From CAZOHN01 sp964579325 (GTDB lineage: Bacteria > Pseudomonadota > Alphaproteobacteria > Rhodobacterales > Rhodobacteraceae): DNA of 7,713 nucleotides. Below are positions 1 through 5,297 of the stretch, piece after piece; within the stretch, counting starts at the first letter, position 1; every line of letters starts with the position of its first letter. Below the pieces are notes generated by a model that had not been told where the DNA came from, did no database searches, and saw only the letters and a program-made list of their open reading frames with translations. The DNA lies in the NCBI GenBank assembly GCA_964579325.1, contig CAZOHN010000174.1:1-7713 (forward strand), in the 5' to 3' direction. The translations under genes and the position numbers were made by a program.

Positions 1-2
1 CC

Positions 3-641
3 TTCAGCCAGTTCCTCGCCGGGACCGGCTCGATGCTGATGTGGTGGGGCGACGTGGGCTCCTCGGCGCGGACCTCGGACACCTCGGTGGTGGGTGACGT
101 GGTGGGCTTCGGGATCAACCCGGGCTCGGAGCGGCGCTACAACGCCGCGGCCGGCGCATGGGAGGACACCGCGAACGAGGCACCGCTGATGGCCTACATC
201 GGCTGGGGTGTCTACGTGACCTCGAATGTCTCGGGCGACGAGAAGAAGCGCAAGGCAGCGTGGAGTGCGGCGGCGCATCTGGGTGGCAAGGATCTGTCGC
301 TCTGGACCGCGGCCTATCCGTCGGGCTTCCAGCCCTACCGCAACTCGCACTTCCAGTTCGAGGAGTGGGAACAGGCGGGCTATGACCGGGCCTTCGTCGA
401 GGACTACCTGGGCTCGAACGCCGACAGCTACAACCACCCCAACGCCGCGATCGAGCCGCGGATCCCGGGGATCTTCCAATACTACTCGGTGGCCGAAGAC
501 GAACTGGCCAAGGGTTTTGCCGGCCAGTACGGCAGCGCCCAGGAGACGGCAGACGCCATCGCCGCCGCCTGGGAGCGGATCACCGACCAGATCGGCCGCG
601 AAAGCCAAGTCGCCCTCTACAAGGCGTCGCTTGGCATGTGA
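3..641 (+). CDS. Sugar ABC transporter substrate-binding protein, C-terminal part (5' end outside window)
   Basis: This is the last 212 codons of a periplasmic solute-binding protein of the family 1 (CUT1, carbohydrate) type, which would deliver a sugar or polyol to an inner-membrane ABC permease. The frame is open from base 3, before the first Met at 33, and ends with TGA at 639-641, so the true start lies upstream. Visible traits are the Gly/Trp-rich stretch MLMWWGDVGSSART, the segment PSGFQPYRNSHF and a charged helical C-terminus (AAAWERITDQIGRESQ). These are typical of large sugar-binding proteins in Rhodobacteraceae; the N-terminal signal peptide is not in view. A hairpin terminator follows 30 bases after the stop. 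Two matching permease genes occur on the same strand, but only from 4191, beyond the puc block. The substrate cannot be told. The family call is from recognition of sequence style, not from a search. Confidence 0.82.
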   Translation, partial: FSQFLAGTGSMLMWWGDVGSSARTSDTSVVGDVVGFGINPGSERRYNAAAGAWEDTANEAPLMAYIGWGVYVTSNVSGDEKKRKAAWSAAAHLGGKDLSLWTAAYPSGFQPYRNSHFQFEEWEQAGYDRAFVEDYLGSNADSYNHPNAAIEPRIPGIFQYYSVAEDELAKGFAGQYGSAQETADAIAAAWERITDQIGRESQVALYKASLGM

Positions 642-670
642 TCTTGACCCCATGCGAGGGGGTATCGGTG

Positions 671-702
671 GGGAGGGGGAGCGGCACGTCCGCTCCCCCT
701 TT
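671..702 (+). terminator. Rho-independent-type terminator after the binding-protein gene
   Basis: A perfect 10-bp stem (675-684 with 690-699, GGGGGAGCGG against CCGCTCCCCC) closes a five-base loop CACGT. It extends by an A-T pair and G-T pairs into TTT at 700-702. It lies 30 bases after the stop codon of the binding protein. Its position suggests that transcription of that gene ends here and does not continue toward the permeases at 4191. It could also serve the convergent small gene that ends at 736. The U-run is short, as often in GC-rich genomes. Confidence 0.75.
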
Positions 703-735
703 CCCGATCAGGGGGCGCGTGCGGCTGCGGGCGCC

Positions 736-939
736 TCAGACATCCTTCTGGCCCACACGGACGGCACGGCATTTCCAGCTTGCCACGCGCCAGTTCGGAT
801 GTCCTTCGACCCAGTCGGCAAGAGCGGGCTGGGCACCGAACATGCAGGTCATCGGCGAGATGTCGGTATAGAGGAGGCTGCGTTGTTCGCAGACGTTGGG
901 CTGCGTGCTCAGGCAGGCGACGAAGAGGAGCTCGATCAT
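736..939 (-). CDS. Small four-cysteine conserved hypothetical protein (67 aa)
   Basis: This encodes a 67-residue protein with a short hydrophobic N-terminus (MIELLFVACLS) and four cysteines at residues 9, 17, 32 and 57, in a compact sequence with conserved-looking Trp and Pro positions (ADWVEGHPNW, residues 41-50). It resembles a short hypothetical protein I recall as widespread in Rhodobacteraceae; no function is known to me. The Cys spacing would allow two disulfides or a metal site, but this is inference. The ATG at 937-939 is preceded by a GAGG Shine-Dalgarno five bases upstream on the minus strand, which supports this start. The gene is transcribed toward the binding protein and shares the 671-702 hairpin region as a possible terminator. 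A TATAGG hexamer on the minus strand near 975-980 might be a -10 box, but no good -35 box accompanies it. Confidence 0.72.
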   Translation of the reverse strand: MIELLFVACLSTQPNVCEQRSLLYTDISPMTCMFGAQPALADWVEGHPNWRVASWKCRAVRVGQKDV

Positions 940-1195
940 GTTGACCTCAACAAGTGATCCCCCCGGGAACTTCCTATAGGGGCATTGAGGTTAATCTGGG
1001 GCTAATTCCAGGCTCGCCACCCTGCATCGCGCAAACGTGCCTGGTTTCTGCGCAAGAAACCCTGCCCTGCTGATGAATGCAGCAGGCCAAGTCGGAGGGC
1101 ATGGGCAATACGACCGGGCAGACCTCCGACGGAGGTGCGGCAAGACGCCTCTTCCAGGCAGGAGCGCGCCGCACGACGGCGGCGCGCCCGGCCGA
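940..1195. other. Gene-free intergenic region with a cluster of inverted repeats
   Basis: No convincing coding region is seen; the open frames here are short, Arg/Pro-rich and lack ribosome binding sites. The stretch holds four perfect inverted repeats: 1043-1061 (7-bp arms GGTTTCT/AGAAACC, loop GCGCA), 1066-1086 (7-bp arms CCTGCTG/CAGCAGG, loop ATGAATG), 1122-1136 (ACCTCCG/CGGAGGT around one A) and 1164-1187. The last lies just past the stop of the 212-residue gene. The part nearest 940 must hold the leader and promoter of the small minus-strand gene. The first two hairpins, five bases apart, could belong to a small RNA or to an mRNA 3' end; no promoter was identified for either. Confidence 0.5.
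1164..1187 (-). terminator. Possible terminator or 3'-end hairpin after the 212-aa gene
   Basis: Arms GCGCGCCG (1164-1171) and CGGCGCGC (1180-1187) form an 8-bp stem with an eight-base loop. It starts nine bases past the last base of the 212-residue gene, reading on the minus strand. No T-run follows, so factor-independent termination is doubtful; it may instead stabilise the 3' end of the puc-region transcript. Confidence 0.4.
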
Positions 1196-1834
1196 TCACT
1201 TGCTGCGACGCGACACCAGCGGCATCGGCCAGAAGTACCGAGACATGAACCCGCCACCCCGGATCACCGAGCTGCCACGCGGCTTGCGCGATAGAAGCGG
1301 CATCGGCCAGAACAGCTTCGACATGAAGCCCCCCCCCGACATCGCCGAGGTGCGCGGCCGGCGCGGCGACAGCGGCGGCAGGCCGAAGGCCTCCGACACC
1401 GTGCCGCGGTTGCGGTTGTTGACAGGGTTCATGTCGCTCGAGAACCAGCGCGGATGATCGGAGAGAACCGACAGGAACAGTTCGCGCTTGGGTTCTTCCC
1501 GAACGTATCGATTGGCGTCGACCCCGCCCACGGGCATCGGTCCATGCTGGTCGACGATGTACATGGCGTTGCGCGCCGCGCCGAAAGGCGTGACGGGCGC
1601 ACGAACCACCACAAGCGGCCTGCCGCCTTCGACATGGCCTGCGTAGATCGCCGCCGACGAAGGATCGACCCGCGCGGCCGCGATCCGCTCTACGACGGAC
1701 AAGCCGCTGCGGAACGGGTCTTCCCGCACGATCAGGTCGACGTTCTCGCCGGGATGACCGGCCGCTCGCAGCGCGGCGACAGCGGCTCGCGCCGCTTCGA
1801 TCTCCTCGTAGAGCCGGGTAATGATGGTCGTCAT
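1196..1834 (-). CDS. Unrecognised 212-aa protein downstream of pucC with C-terminal Gly/Phe/Trp repeats
   Basis: I do not recognise a named family. The N-terminal half (residues 1-125) looks like a small alpha/beta fold: a start MTTIITRLYEEIEAARAAVAALRAAG, then strands such as LIVRE and PLVVVRAPV separated by helices, reminiscent of proteins with a ferredoxin-like fold. The C-terminus is different: basic, with two tandem copies of a unit of about 26 residues containing GGGFMS(K/R)xFWPMPL(L/V)SR (residues 158-208), and a possible worn third copy ending GLPPLSP (residues 141-157). The aromatic, basic repeats could bind a membrane surface or a pigment-protein complex; this is inference. The ATG at 1832-1834 has a near-ideal Shine-Dalgarno (AGGAGGAG, plus-strand 1837-1844), so it is surely translated. 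It begins 103 bases after pucC on the same strand, where R. capsulatus has the LH2 accessory genes pucD and pucE; homology to those is not claimed. A run of nine G occurs in the first repeat. Confidence 0.8.
   Translation of the reverse strand: MTTIITRLYEEIEAARAAVAALRAAGHPGENVDLIVREDPFRSGLSVVERIAAARVDPSSAAIYAGHVEGGRPLVVVRAPVTPFGAARNAMYIVDQHGPMPVGGVDANRYVREEPKRELFLSVLSDHPRWFSSDMNPVNNRNRGTVSEAFGLPPLSPRRPRTSAMSGGGFMSKLFWPMPLLSRKPRGSSVIRGGGFMSRYFWPMPLVSRRSK
1211..1363 (-). repeat. Two tandem coding repeats (about 25-26 codons each) in the 212-aa gene
   Basis: Residues 158-182 (bases 1289-1363) and 183-208 (bases 1211-1288) align as R(R/K)PRxS...GGGFMS(K/R)xFWPMPL(L/V)S. At DNA level the plus-strand 17-mer AGCGGCATCGGCCAGAA is identical at 1218-1234 and 1296-1312, exactly 78 bases apart, showing an in-frame 26-codon duplication. 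The other positions have diverged, so the duplication is not very recent. Confidence 0.85.
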
Positions 1835-1912
1835 GTCTCCTCCTGTGTGGTTCGTGGCTTCCGGTCCCGACGTAGGATGGGGCCCTGGCCGATGTCCGGC
1901 ACGTTCTGTAGC

Positions 1913-1929
1913 GGGCCGGGATCCGGCCC
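1913..1929 (-). other. Intercistronic hairpin after pucC
   Basis: A perfect 7-bp inverted repeat (GGGCCGG/CCGGCCC, three-base loop) lies eight bases past the pucC stop, within the 103-base gap before the 212-residue gene. No T-run follows on the minus strand. It may protect the pucC 3' end or reduce read-through into the next gene; the sequence alone cannot decide. Confidence 0.5.
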
Positions 1930-1937
1930 ATGATCCG

Positions 1938-3338
1938 CTATCCCAGATAGACTTCCTTTACGTCAGGTCGAGTTGCCCGCCTCAGGAGCGGATATCCGGC
2001 AAGCAGCACGAGAACGAGCAGGCCCATTTCGAGCGCAAAGACCGGGATGTACGGCACCTGCGGCGCCGCCCCGGGGACGAGGCCAAGAACCACGTCTCGG
2101 ATAATGCCACCGGCCGCGATCGCGACACCGGCAGCGGTCGCCTGGACGGCACCCCAGGCGCCAAGCGCGAGACCGACCTGTTCGCGCGGGGCGGCGCGCA
2201 TGGTGGCCGTGAGGGTGCCATGGCTGAACAGGCCGCCGCCGAACCCGGCAAGCAGCACTGCGGCGACGAACAGAGACGGCGCGCCGACATAGCTCGAGAG
2301 GATGATCGCAGCGAAGGCCGGAACCCCGAGCGCTGCGCCCAGGGCAGACAGCCGAACCGGGTCGCCGCCGCGACCAAGCCAGCGGGAGGCAAGCGTGAAG
2401 CCCATGAGCCCGCCGCCCGCAAGGACCGCCGTGAGCCGGGTTGTCTCGGCGACGCTCAGCCCCAGCGCCTGGCCGCCATAGGGCTCGAGCAGCACATCGG
2501 CCATTCCGAAACCCGCTGTCCCGAACCCGATGATGACAAGGAGCCTGAGCGCTCCGGGACCGGCAGCGAACGCACGCCAGGCGTCGGCGAAGGCCGGAAC
2601 GGGCGCGGCGGAGCGGGCGCGCGTGCGGTCTCGCGCCTCCTGTTTCCAGAGTGCGACGGAGTTGAGCACGATCGTGACAACCGCCGCCCCCTGCACCACC
2701 TGGATCAGGCGGCCGTGCGAAAAGGACTCGAGGAGCGCGCCGAAGGCAAAGGCGCTGGCGATCATTCCGACCAGCAGCATCACGTACATGAGGCCCACGA
2801 CCTTTGGCTGGTCCTCCTCCTCGACGAGGTCGGTTGCAAGGGCGAGACCCACCGTCTGCACGGTGTGAACACCCGCTCCGACCAGAAGGAAGGCAAGCGC
2901 GGCCGTCGAAAGACCCAGCCAGCGCGGCGCCTCGGCGGCATAGCCCTGCCCCGACAGCGCAATCAGCGCCATCGGCATGATCGCGAAGCCGCCCCATTGC
3001 AGGAGCGTGCCCTTCCAGATGAAGGGCACCCGCCGCCAGCCGAGGGCCGAGCGGTGGGTATCCGAGCGGAAGCCGATAAAGGCCCGGAACGGTGCGAAGA
3101 CAAGCGGCAGCGCCAGCATCAGCGCCACGAGGCTTGCGGGCACCTGCAGTTCGACGATCATGACGCGGTTGAGCGTGCCGACCAGCAGCACCAGCGCCAT
3201 CCCGACCGTCACCTGGAACAGCGACAGCCGGAGAAGGCGCGACAGCGGGACATCCTCGGACGCAGCGTCCGCAAAGGGCAGGAAGCGCGGACCCATGCGG
3301 GCCAGCATATCGAGCGCGGTGCGGCGATAGTCGAACAT
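1938..3338 (-). CDS. pucC: PucC, LH2 assembly protein (MFS-like, BCH1/PucC family)
   Basis: This is a 466-residue polytopic inner-membrane protein of the PucC branch of the major facilitator superfamily. It is needed for LH2 assembly or accumulation and is thought to handle bacteriochlorophyll or nascent antenna subunits. Family landmarks are the cytosolic N-terminus RMGPRFLPFADAASEDVPLS (residues 14-33), LSLFQVTVGMA (39-49), the MFS-like loop GFRSDTHRSALGWRRVPFIWKG (89-110), VHTVQTVGLALATDLV (158-173) and DVLLEPYGGQALG (281-293). The hydrophobic profile fits twelve membrane segments, and the length is normal. The start at 3338 gives the usual N-terminus (MFDYRRTALDMLARMGPRF), although the upstream Shine-Dalgarno is weak. 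It follows pucA by 80 bases that hold a strong hairpin, so its expression should be well below that of pucBA. It is transcribed from the puc promoter near 4080. Confidence 0.97.
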   Translation of the reverse strand: MFDYRRTALDMLARMGPRFLPFADAASEDVPLSRLLRLSLFQVTVGMALVLLVGTLNRVMIVELQVPASLVALMLALPLVFAPFRAFIGFRSDTHRSALGWRRVPFIWKGTLLQWGGFAIMPMALIALSGQGYAAEAPRWLGLSTAALAFLLVGAGVHTVQTVGLALATDLVEEEDQPKVVGLMYVMLLVGMIASAFAFGALLESFSHGRLIQVVQGAAVVTIVLNSVALWKQEARDRTRARSAAPVPAFADAWRAFAAGPGALRLLVIIGFGTAGFGMADVLLEPYGGQALGLSVAETTRLTAVLAGGGLMGFTLASRWLGRGGDPVRLSALGAALGVPAFAAIILSSYVGAPSLFVAAVLLAGFGGGLFSHGTLTATMRAAPREQVGLALGAWGAVQATAAGVAIAAGGIIRDVVLGLVPGAAPQVPYIPVFALEMGLLVLVLLAGYPLLRRATRPDVKEVYLG

Positions 3339-3359
3339 GCGTGTCGGCCCCGGTAACCC

Positions 3360-3385
3360 GGACCCCCGGCGCAGGCCGGAGGTCC
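3360..3385 (-). terminator. pucA-pucC intercistronic hairpin (attenuator or mRNA stabiliser)
   Basis: On the minus strand a 26-base segment folds into an 11-bp stem (one G-U pair) with a four-base loop CTGC; the outer pairs are GGACC with GGTCC. It lies 33 bases after the pucA stop and 21 bases before the pucC start. A second, weaker inverted repeat (GGCC arms) occurs around 3400-3412. In Rhodobacter, hairpins at this place separate a short, abundant and stable pucBA message from the rarer pucBAC message. The same role is inferred here from position and structure. Confidence 0.72.
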
Positions 3386-3418
3386 GATTGTCAGTAGGTG
3401 GCCCTTCGGCCGGGCGGT

Positions 3419-3772
3419 CTACTGCCCGACAACCAGGGGAGTACCACCCGCGCTGAGCGATGCGAGTGTCGGCGCGGTTTCGATCACTGCGCGCGCCGTC
3501 GTCCCATCGGGCATGATCACCAGCACGGTCTGGCCTTCGATAGCCGGACCGGCATAGCTGGCCTTCGCCACATCAGCCTGCCCTTCGGCCGGCATCAGCG
3601 ACGCCGTCGCCGCACCGCTACCGAGCGGCTTGCCGCTGAGGAAGTCCGAAACCCACGTGGTGTTCGAGAGAACCGCCACATGGACCGCGAACGATCCAAC
3701 GGCAACCGCCGTCAGGAACAGGGGGACCCCCACGGTCGGCTTGACCACGAGCCACATCTTGGCGTTGTTCAT
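3419..3772 (-). CDS. pucA: PucA, LH2 alpha apoprotein with long C-terminal extension
   Basis: This 117-residue protein is the alpha subunit of the peripheral antenna. It spans the inner membrane once, N-terminus in the cytoplasm, and binds bacteriochlorophyll and carotenoid with PucB in a ring. Visible are MNNAKMWLVVKPTVGVP (residues 1-17), the membrane helix, His31 (the B850 magnesium ligand) and the NTTW motif ending at Trp40. Usual alpha subunits stop near residue 53-60; this one runs on to 117. The tail has an Ala/Ser/Gly linker (about 46-78) and then a strand-turn-strand segment EGQTVLVIMPDGTTARAVIE (79-98). It should lie in the periplasm. At positions 44 and 45, where B850 complexes have Tyr-Tyr or Tyr-Trp, it has Phe-Leu, as in B800-820 (LH3) proteins. 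The start at 3772 is preferred over an upstream in-frame Met at 3835: it gives the canonical N-terminus, has AGGGGG upstream and lies ten bases after pucB. Confidence 0.96.
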   Translation of the reverse strand: MNNAKMWLVVKPTVGVPLFLTAVAVGSFAVHVAVLSNTTWVSDFLSGKPLGSGAATASLMPAEGQADVAKASYAGPAIEGQTVLVIMPDGTTARAVIETAPTLASLSAGGTPLVVGQ

Positions 3773-3782
3773 GGTCTGCCCC

Positions 3783-3938
3783 CTATCCCAGCCACGGTGT
3801 CGTGAAGGCGACGAGGATGTGCGCAAGCACGGCAATCAGGCCGAACACGCGCGTCCCGTCGATGAGGTAGCTGTGTACTTCTTCAGCTTCTTTCAGGGTC
3901 AAGCCGGTCGGCCAGACCTTGTCGTCATGGTCGGACAT
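3783..3938 (-). CDS. pucB: PucB, LH2 beta apoprotein
   Basis: This 51-residue protein is the beta subunit of the LH2 antenna, a single-span inner-membrane protein that pairs with PucA. The sequence follows the family closely: KVWPTGLTLKEAEEVHSYLI (residues 7-26) with His22, GTRVFG (28-33) with Arg30 near the B800 site, the membrane helix with His40 (B850 magnesium ligand, LAHILVAF) and the terminal TTPWLG with Trp49. Length and ending equal those of R. sphaeroides PucB as I recall it. The Met at 3938 is chosen because it gives the canonical N-terminus and has a GGAGGAA Shine-Dalgarno (plus-strand 3944-3950). An upstream in-frame Met at 4043 would add 35 atypical residues and fall in the leader. 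It is the first gene of the operon, about 110-140 bases downstream of the PpsR-type boxes. Confidence 0.97.
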   Translation of the reverse strand: MSDHDDKVWPTGLTLKEAEEVHSYLIDGTRVFGLIAVLAHILVAFTTPWLG

Positions 3939-3943
3939 TCGAG

Positions 3944-3950
3944 TTCCTCC
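3944..3950 (-). promoter_or_regulatory. Ribosome binding site of pucB
   Basis: GGAGGAA on the minus strand, five bases before the ATG at 3936-3938. Its strength fits a very highly expressed antenna gene and fixes the start of pucB against the longer in-frame reading from 4043. Confidence 0.8.
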
Positions 3951-4051
3951 GTGTCCTCCGCATTGCATCCCGAAGTGCGCGCAAAACTCCGTGCCCCCTC
4001 GGAACGGTTGCGCGCCAAGTGCCTGAGACTCCCGGCACGCCATCGCAACTA

Positions 4052-4069
4052 TGTCACGTGAAAATTACA
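4052..4069. promoter_or_regulatory. PpsR/CrtJ-type box, promoter-proximal copy
   Basis: The plus strand shows TGT (4052-4054), twelve bases, then ACA (4067-4069): the TGT-N12-ACA palindrome bound by the aerobic repressor PpsR (CrtJ) of photosynthesis genes in purple bacteria. It is one of two such boxes, separated from the next by exactly eight bases. This is the tandem arrangement known for cooperative repression at puc and bch promoters. It covers the region where the -10 element of the puc promoter should lie. Confidence 0.88.
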
Positions 4070-4077
4070 TTCACAAC

Positions 4078-4095
4078 TGTCAATTTATATTTACA
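4078..4095. promoter_or_regulatory. PpsR/CrtJ-type box, promoter-distal copy, overlapping the puc -35
   Basis: TGT (4078-4080), N12, ACA (4093-4095), with the typical AT-rich core. The minus strand of its inner edge reads TTGACA (4083-4078), a perfect sigma-70 -35 hexamer for transcription into pucB, so repressor binding would block polymerase. At 16-18 bases downstream the -10 candidates (TCACGT, CACGTG, ACGTGA) are poor, suggesting that an activator such as RegA is needed; no RegA or IHF site was identified with confidence. The box also lies about 95 bases from the divergent permease gene at 4191. Confidence 0.9.
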
Positions 4096-4190
4096 CCGCT
4101 GACACCCGATGCGCATCCCGCCGTAGCGCGGACTTGCCTCGGGGCAGATCGCCCCTTCCCAACCCGGACTGCCCCAGCTAACATTCTAGC

Positions 4191-5297
4191 ATGGCACAGG
4201 AAGGCGACCTTCTCCACGTCGTGACGGCAGACGACATCCCCGCCGCGCGACGCGCGCTGGGCCGCGGGCTGATCTGGGGATCGTTCGGGATTCTGCTGCT
4301 CGTGGCGCTGCTGCAGGCGATGGACGCAAGCGGTCGGATCGACCTCGGGCTGACGACCTGGCGCCCCACGCTCTACGCCTACGCGCTCTGGGGAACCTGC
4401 CTCTGCCTGGGGCAGGTGATGCTCAAGGGCGAACAGGGCAAACGGTTGGTCTTCGTGCTCCCGGCGGCGCTGTTCACGGTGGCCATGGTGATCTTTCCGC
4501 TGATCTTCGGCCTGACCATCGCTTTCACCGACTGGAACCTCGCCTCGCTCTCCGGCCGCAAGTTCAATGGCCTCGACAACATCCGGCAGATGTGGAGCGA
4601 CCCGTTCTACTGGAACGCCCTGTGGAACATGGTAATCTATACCGCTGCGATCCTGGTCGAATACGCCATCGCTTTCGGCATGGCACTGCTGCTGAACGCC
4701 CAGATCCGGGCATGCAAGTTCTTTCGGGTAGCGTTCCTGCTTCCGCTGATGCTCTCGCCCGTCGCGGTATCGTGGATGATCGGCAAGTCGATGCTCGAGG
4801 CGCGCTTCGGCCCCCTCGCCCGGCTTGCGCGCGAACTTGGCTGGGACAATCCCTCGTTCTTTGGCAGCCCCGAGATCGCGCGCCTGACAATCATGGTGAT
4901 GGACGCCTGGACCTACATACCCTTCATGATGATCATGCTGCTAGCGGGTCTGCAGGCTATCCCGAAGGAGTTGAACGAGGCCGCGCGGGTCGATGGCGCG
5001 GGCCCCTGGAAGGGGTTCTGGGAAGTCACCTTCCCGCTGATGCTGCCCGTCTCGATCACTGCGATCCTGATCCGCATCATCTTCAAGCTCAAGCTTGCCG
5101 ACATCATCATCAATGTCACCGCCGGCGGCCCCGGCGGCGCGACCGACAGCGTGACCTCGTTCATCTTCCGCGAGTACCGCGACCGCTCGAACGTGGGCTA
5201 CGGCACGCTCCTGGCGATGGTCTACCTGGTGCTGATCGTGATCTTCATGACGGTGCTGATGAAGGTCGCCGACCGCTGGACGCGGCCCCGGACATGA
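4191..5297 (+). CDS. Sugar ABC transporter permease (UgpA/MalF-like, CUT1), extra N-terminal membrane pair
   Basis: This is an inner-membrane permease subunit of a carbohydrate ABC importer, the partner of the next gene. The binding-protein-dependent transport domain occupies about residues 85-360. Its cytoplasmic EAA loop is EAARVDGAGPWKGFWEVTFP (263-282), with the conserved Gly269 that docks the ATPase. Downstream, NVTAGGPGGATDSVT (308-322) is typical of the MalF/UgpA side. At 368 residues it is longer than the usual 290-310: two added hydrophobic segments (about 27-46 and 61-78) precede the core, making eight spans in all, a MalF-like count. An in-frame TAA at 4179-4181 rules out an earlier start. 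The ATG has no clear Shine-Dalgarno, so translation may be weak or use the context of a short leader. The intergenic region is shared with the divergent puc promoter. Confidence 0.9.
   Translation: MAQEGDLLHVVTADDIPAARRALGRGLIWGSFGILLLVALLQAMDASGRIDLGLTTWRPTLYAYALWGTCLCLGQVMLKGEQGKRLVFVLPAALFTVAMVIFPLIFGLTIAFTDWNLASLSGRKFNGLDNIRQMWSDPFYWNALWNMVIYTAAILVEYAIAFGMALLLNAQIRACKFFRVAFLLPLMLSPVAVSWMIGKSMLEARFGPLARLARELGWDNPSFFGSPEIARLTIMVMDAWTYIPFMMIMLLAGLQAIPKELNEAARVDGAGPWKGFWEVTFPLMLPVSITAILIRIIFKLKLADIIINVTAGGPGGATDSVTSFIFREYRDRSNVGYGTLLAMVYLVLIVIFMTVLMKVADRWTRPRT

Noticed and set aside
226..957. A 243-codon plus-strand frame overlapping the binding-protein gene
   Set aside because: It is Arg/Ser/Thr-rich in its overlap with the clear binding-protein frame, then crosses the terminator and the antisense of the small gene.
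1002..1931. A 309-codon minus-strand frame overlapping the 212-aa gene
   Set aside because: The composition is Arg/Ala/Pro-rich and low in sense. The 212-aa frame has the strong Shine-Dalgarno and structured sequence. It matters only as the frame reached by a -1 slip.
1821..3356. A 511-codon open frame on the plus strand opposite pucC
   Set aside because: It is antisense to the clear pucC gene, is rich in Arg, Gly, Glu and His with no domain or membrane pattern, and has no ribosome binding site. It is a GC-rich shadow.
3773..3835. Upstream in-frame Met giving a 138-aa PucA
   Set aside because: It would overlap the pucB coding region and add 21 atypical residues before the canonical MNNAKMW start.
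3939..4043. Upstream in-frame Met giving an 86-aa PucB
   Set aside because: It lies in the untranslated leader. The canonical beta N-terminus and strong Shine-Dalgarno are at 3938.
4055..4060. CACGTG palindrome (E-box-like)
   Set aside because: No relevant bacterial regulator is implied; it sits by chance inside the first TGT-N12-ACA box.
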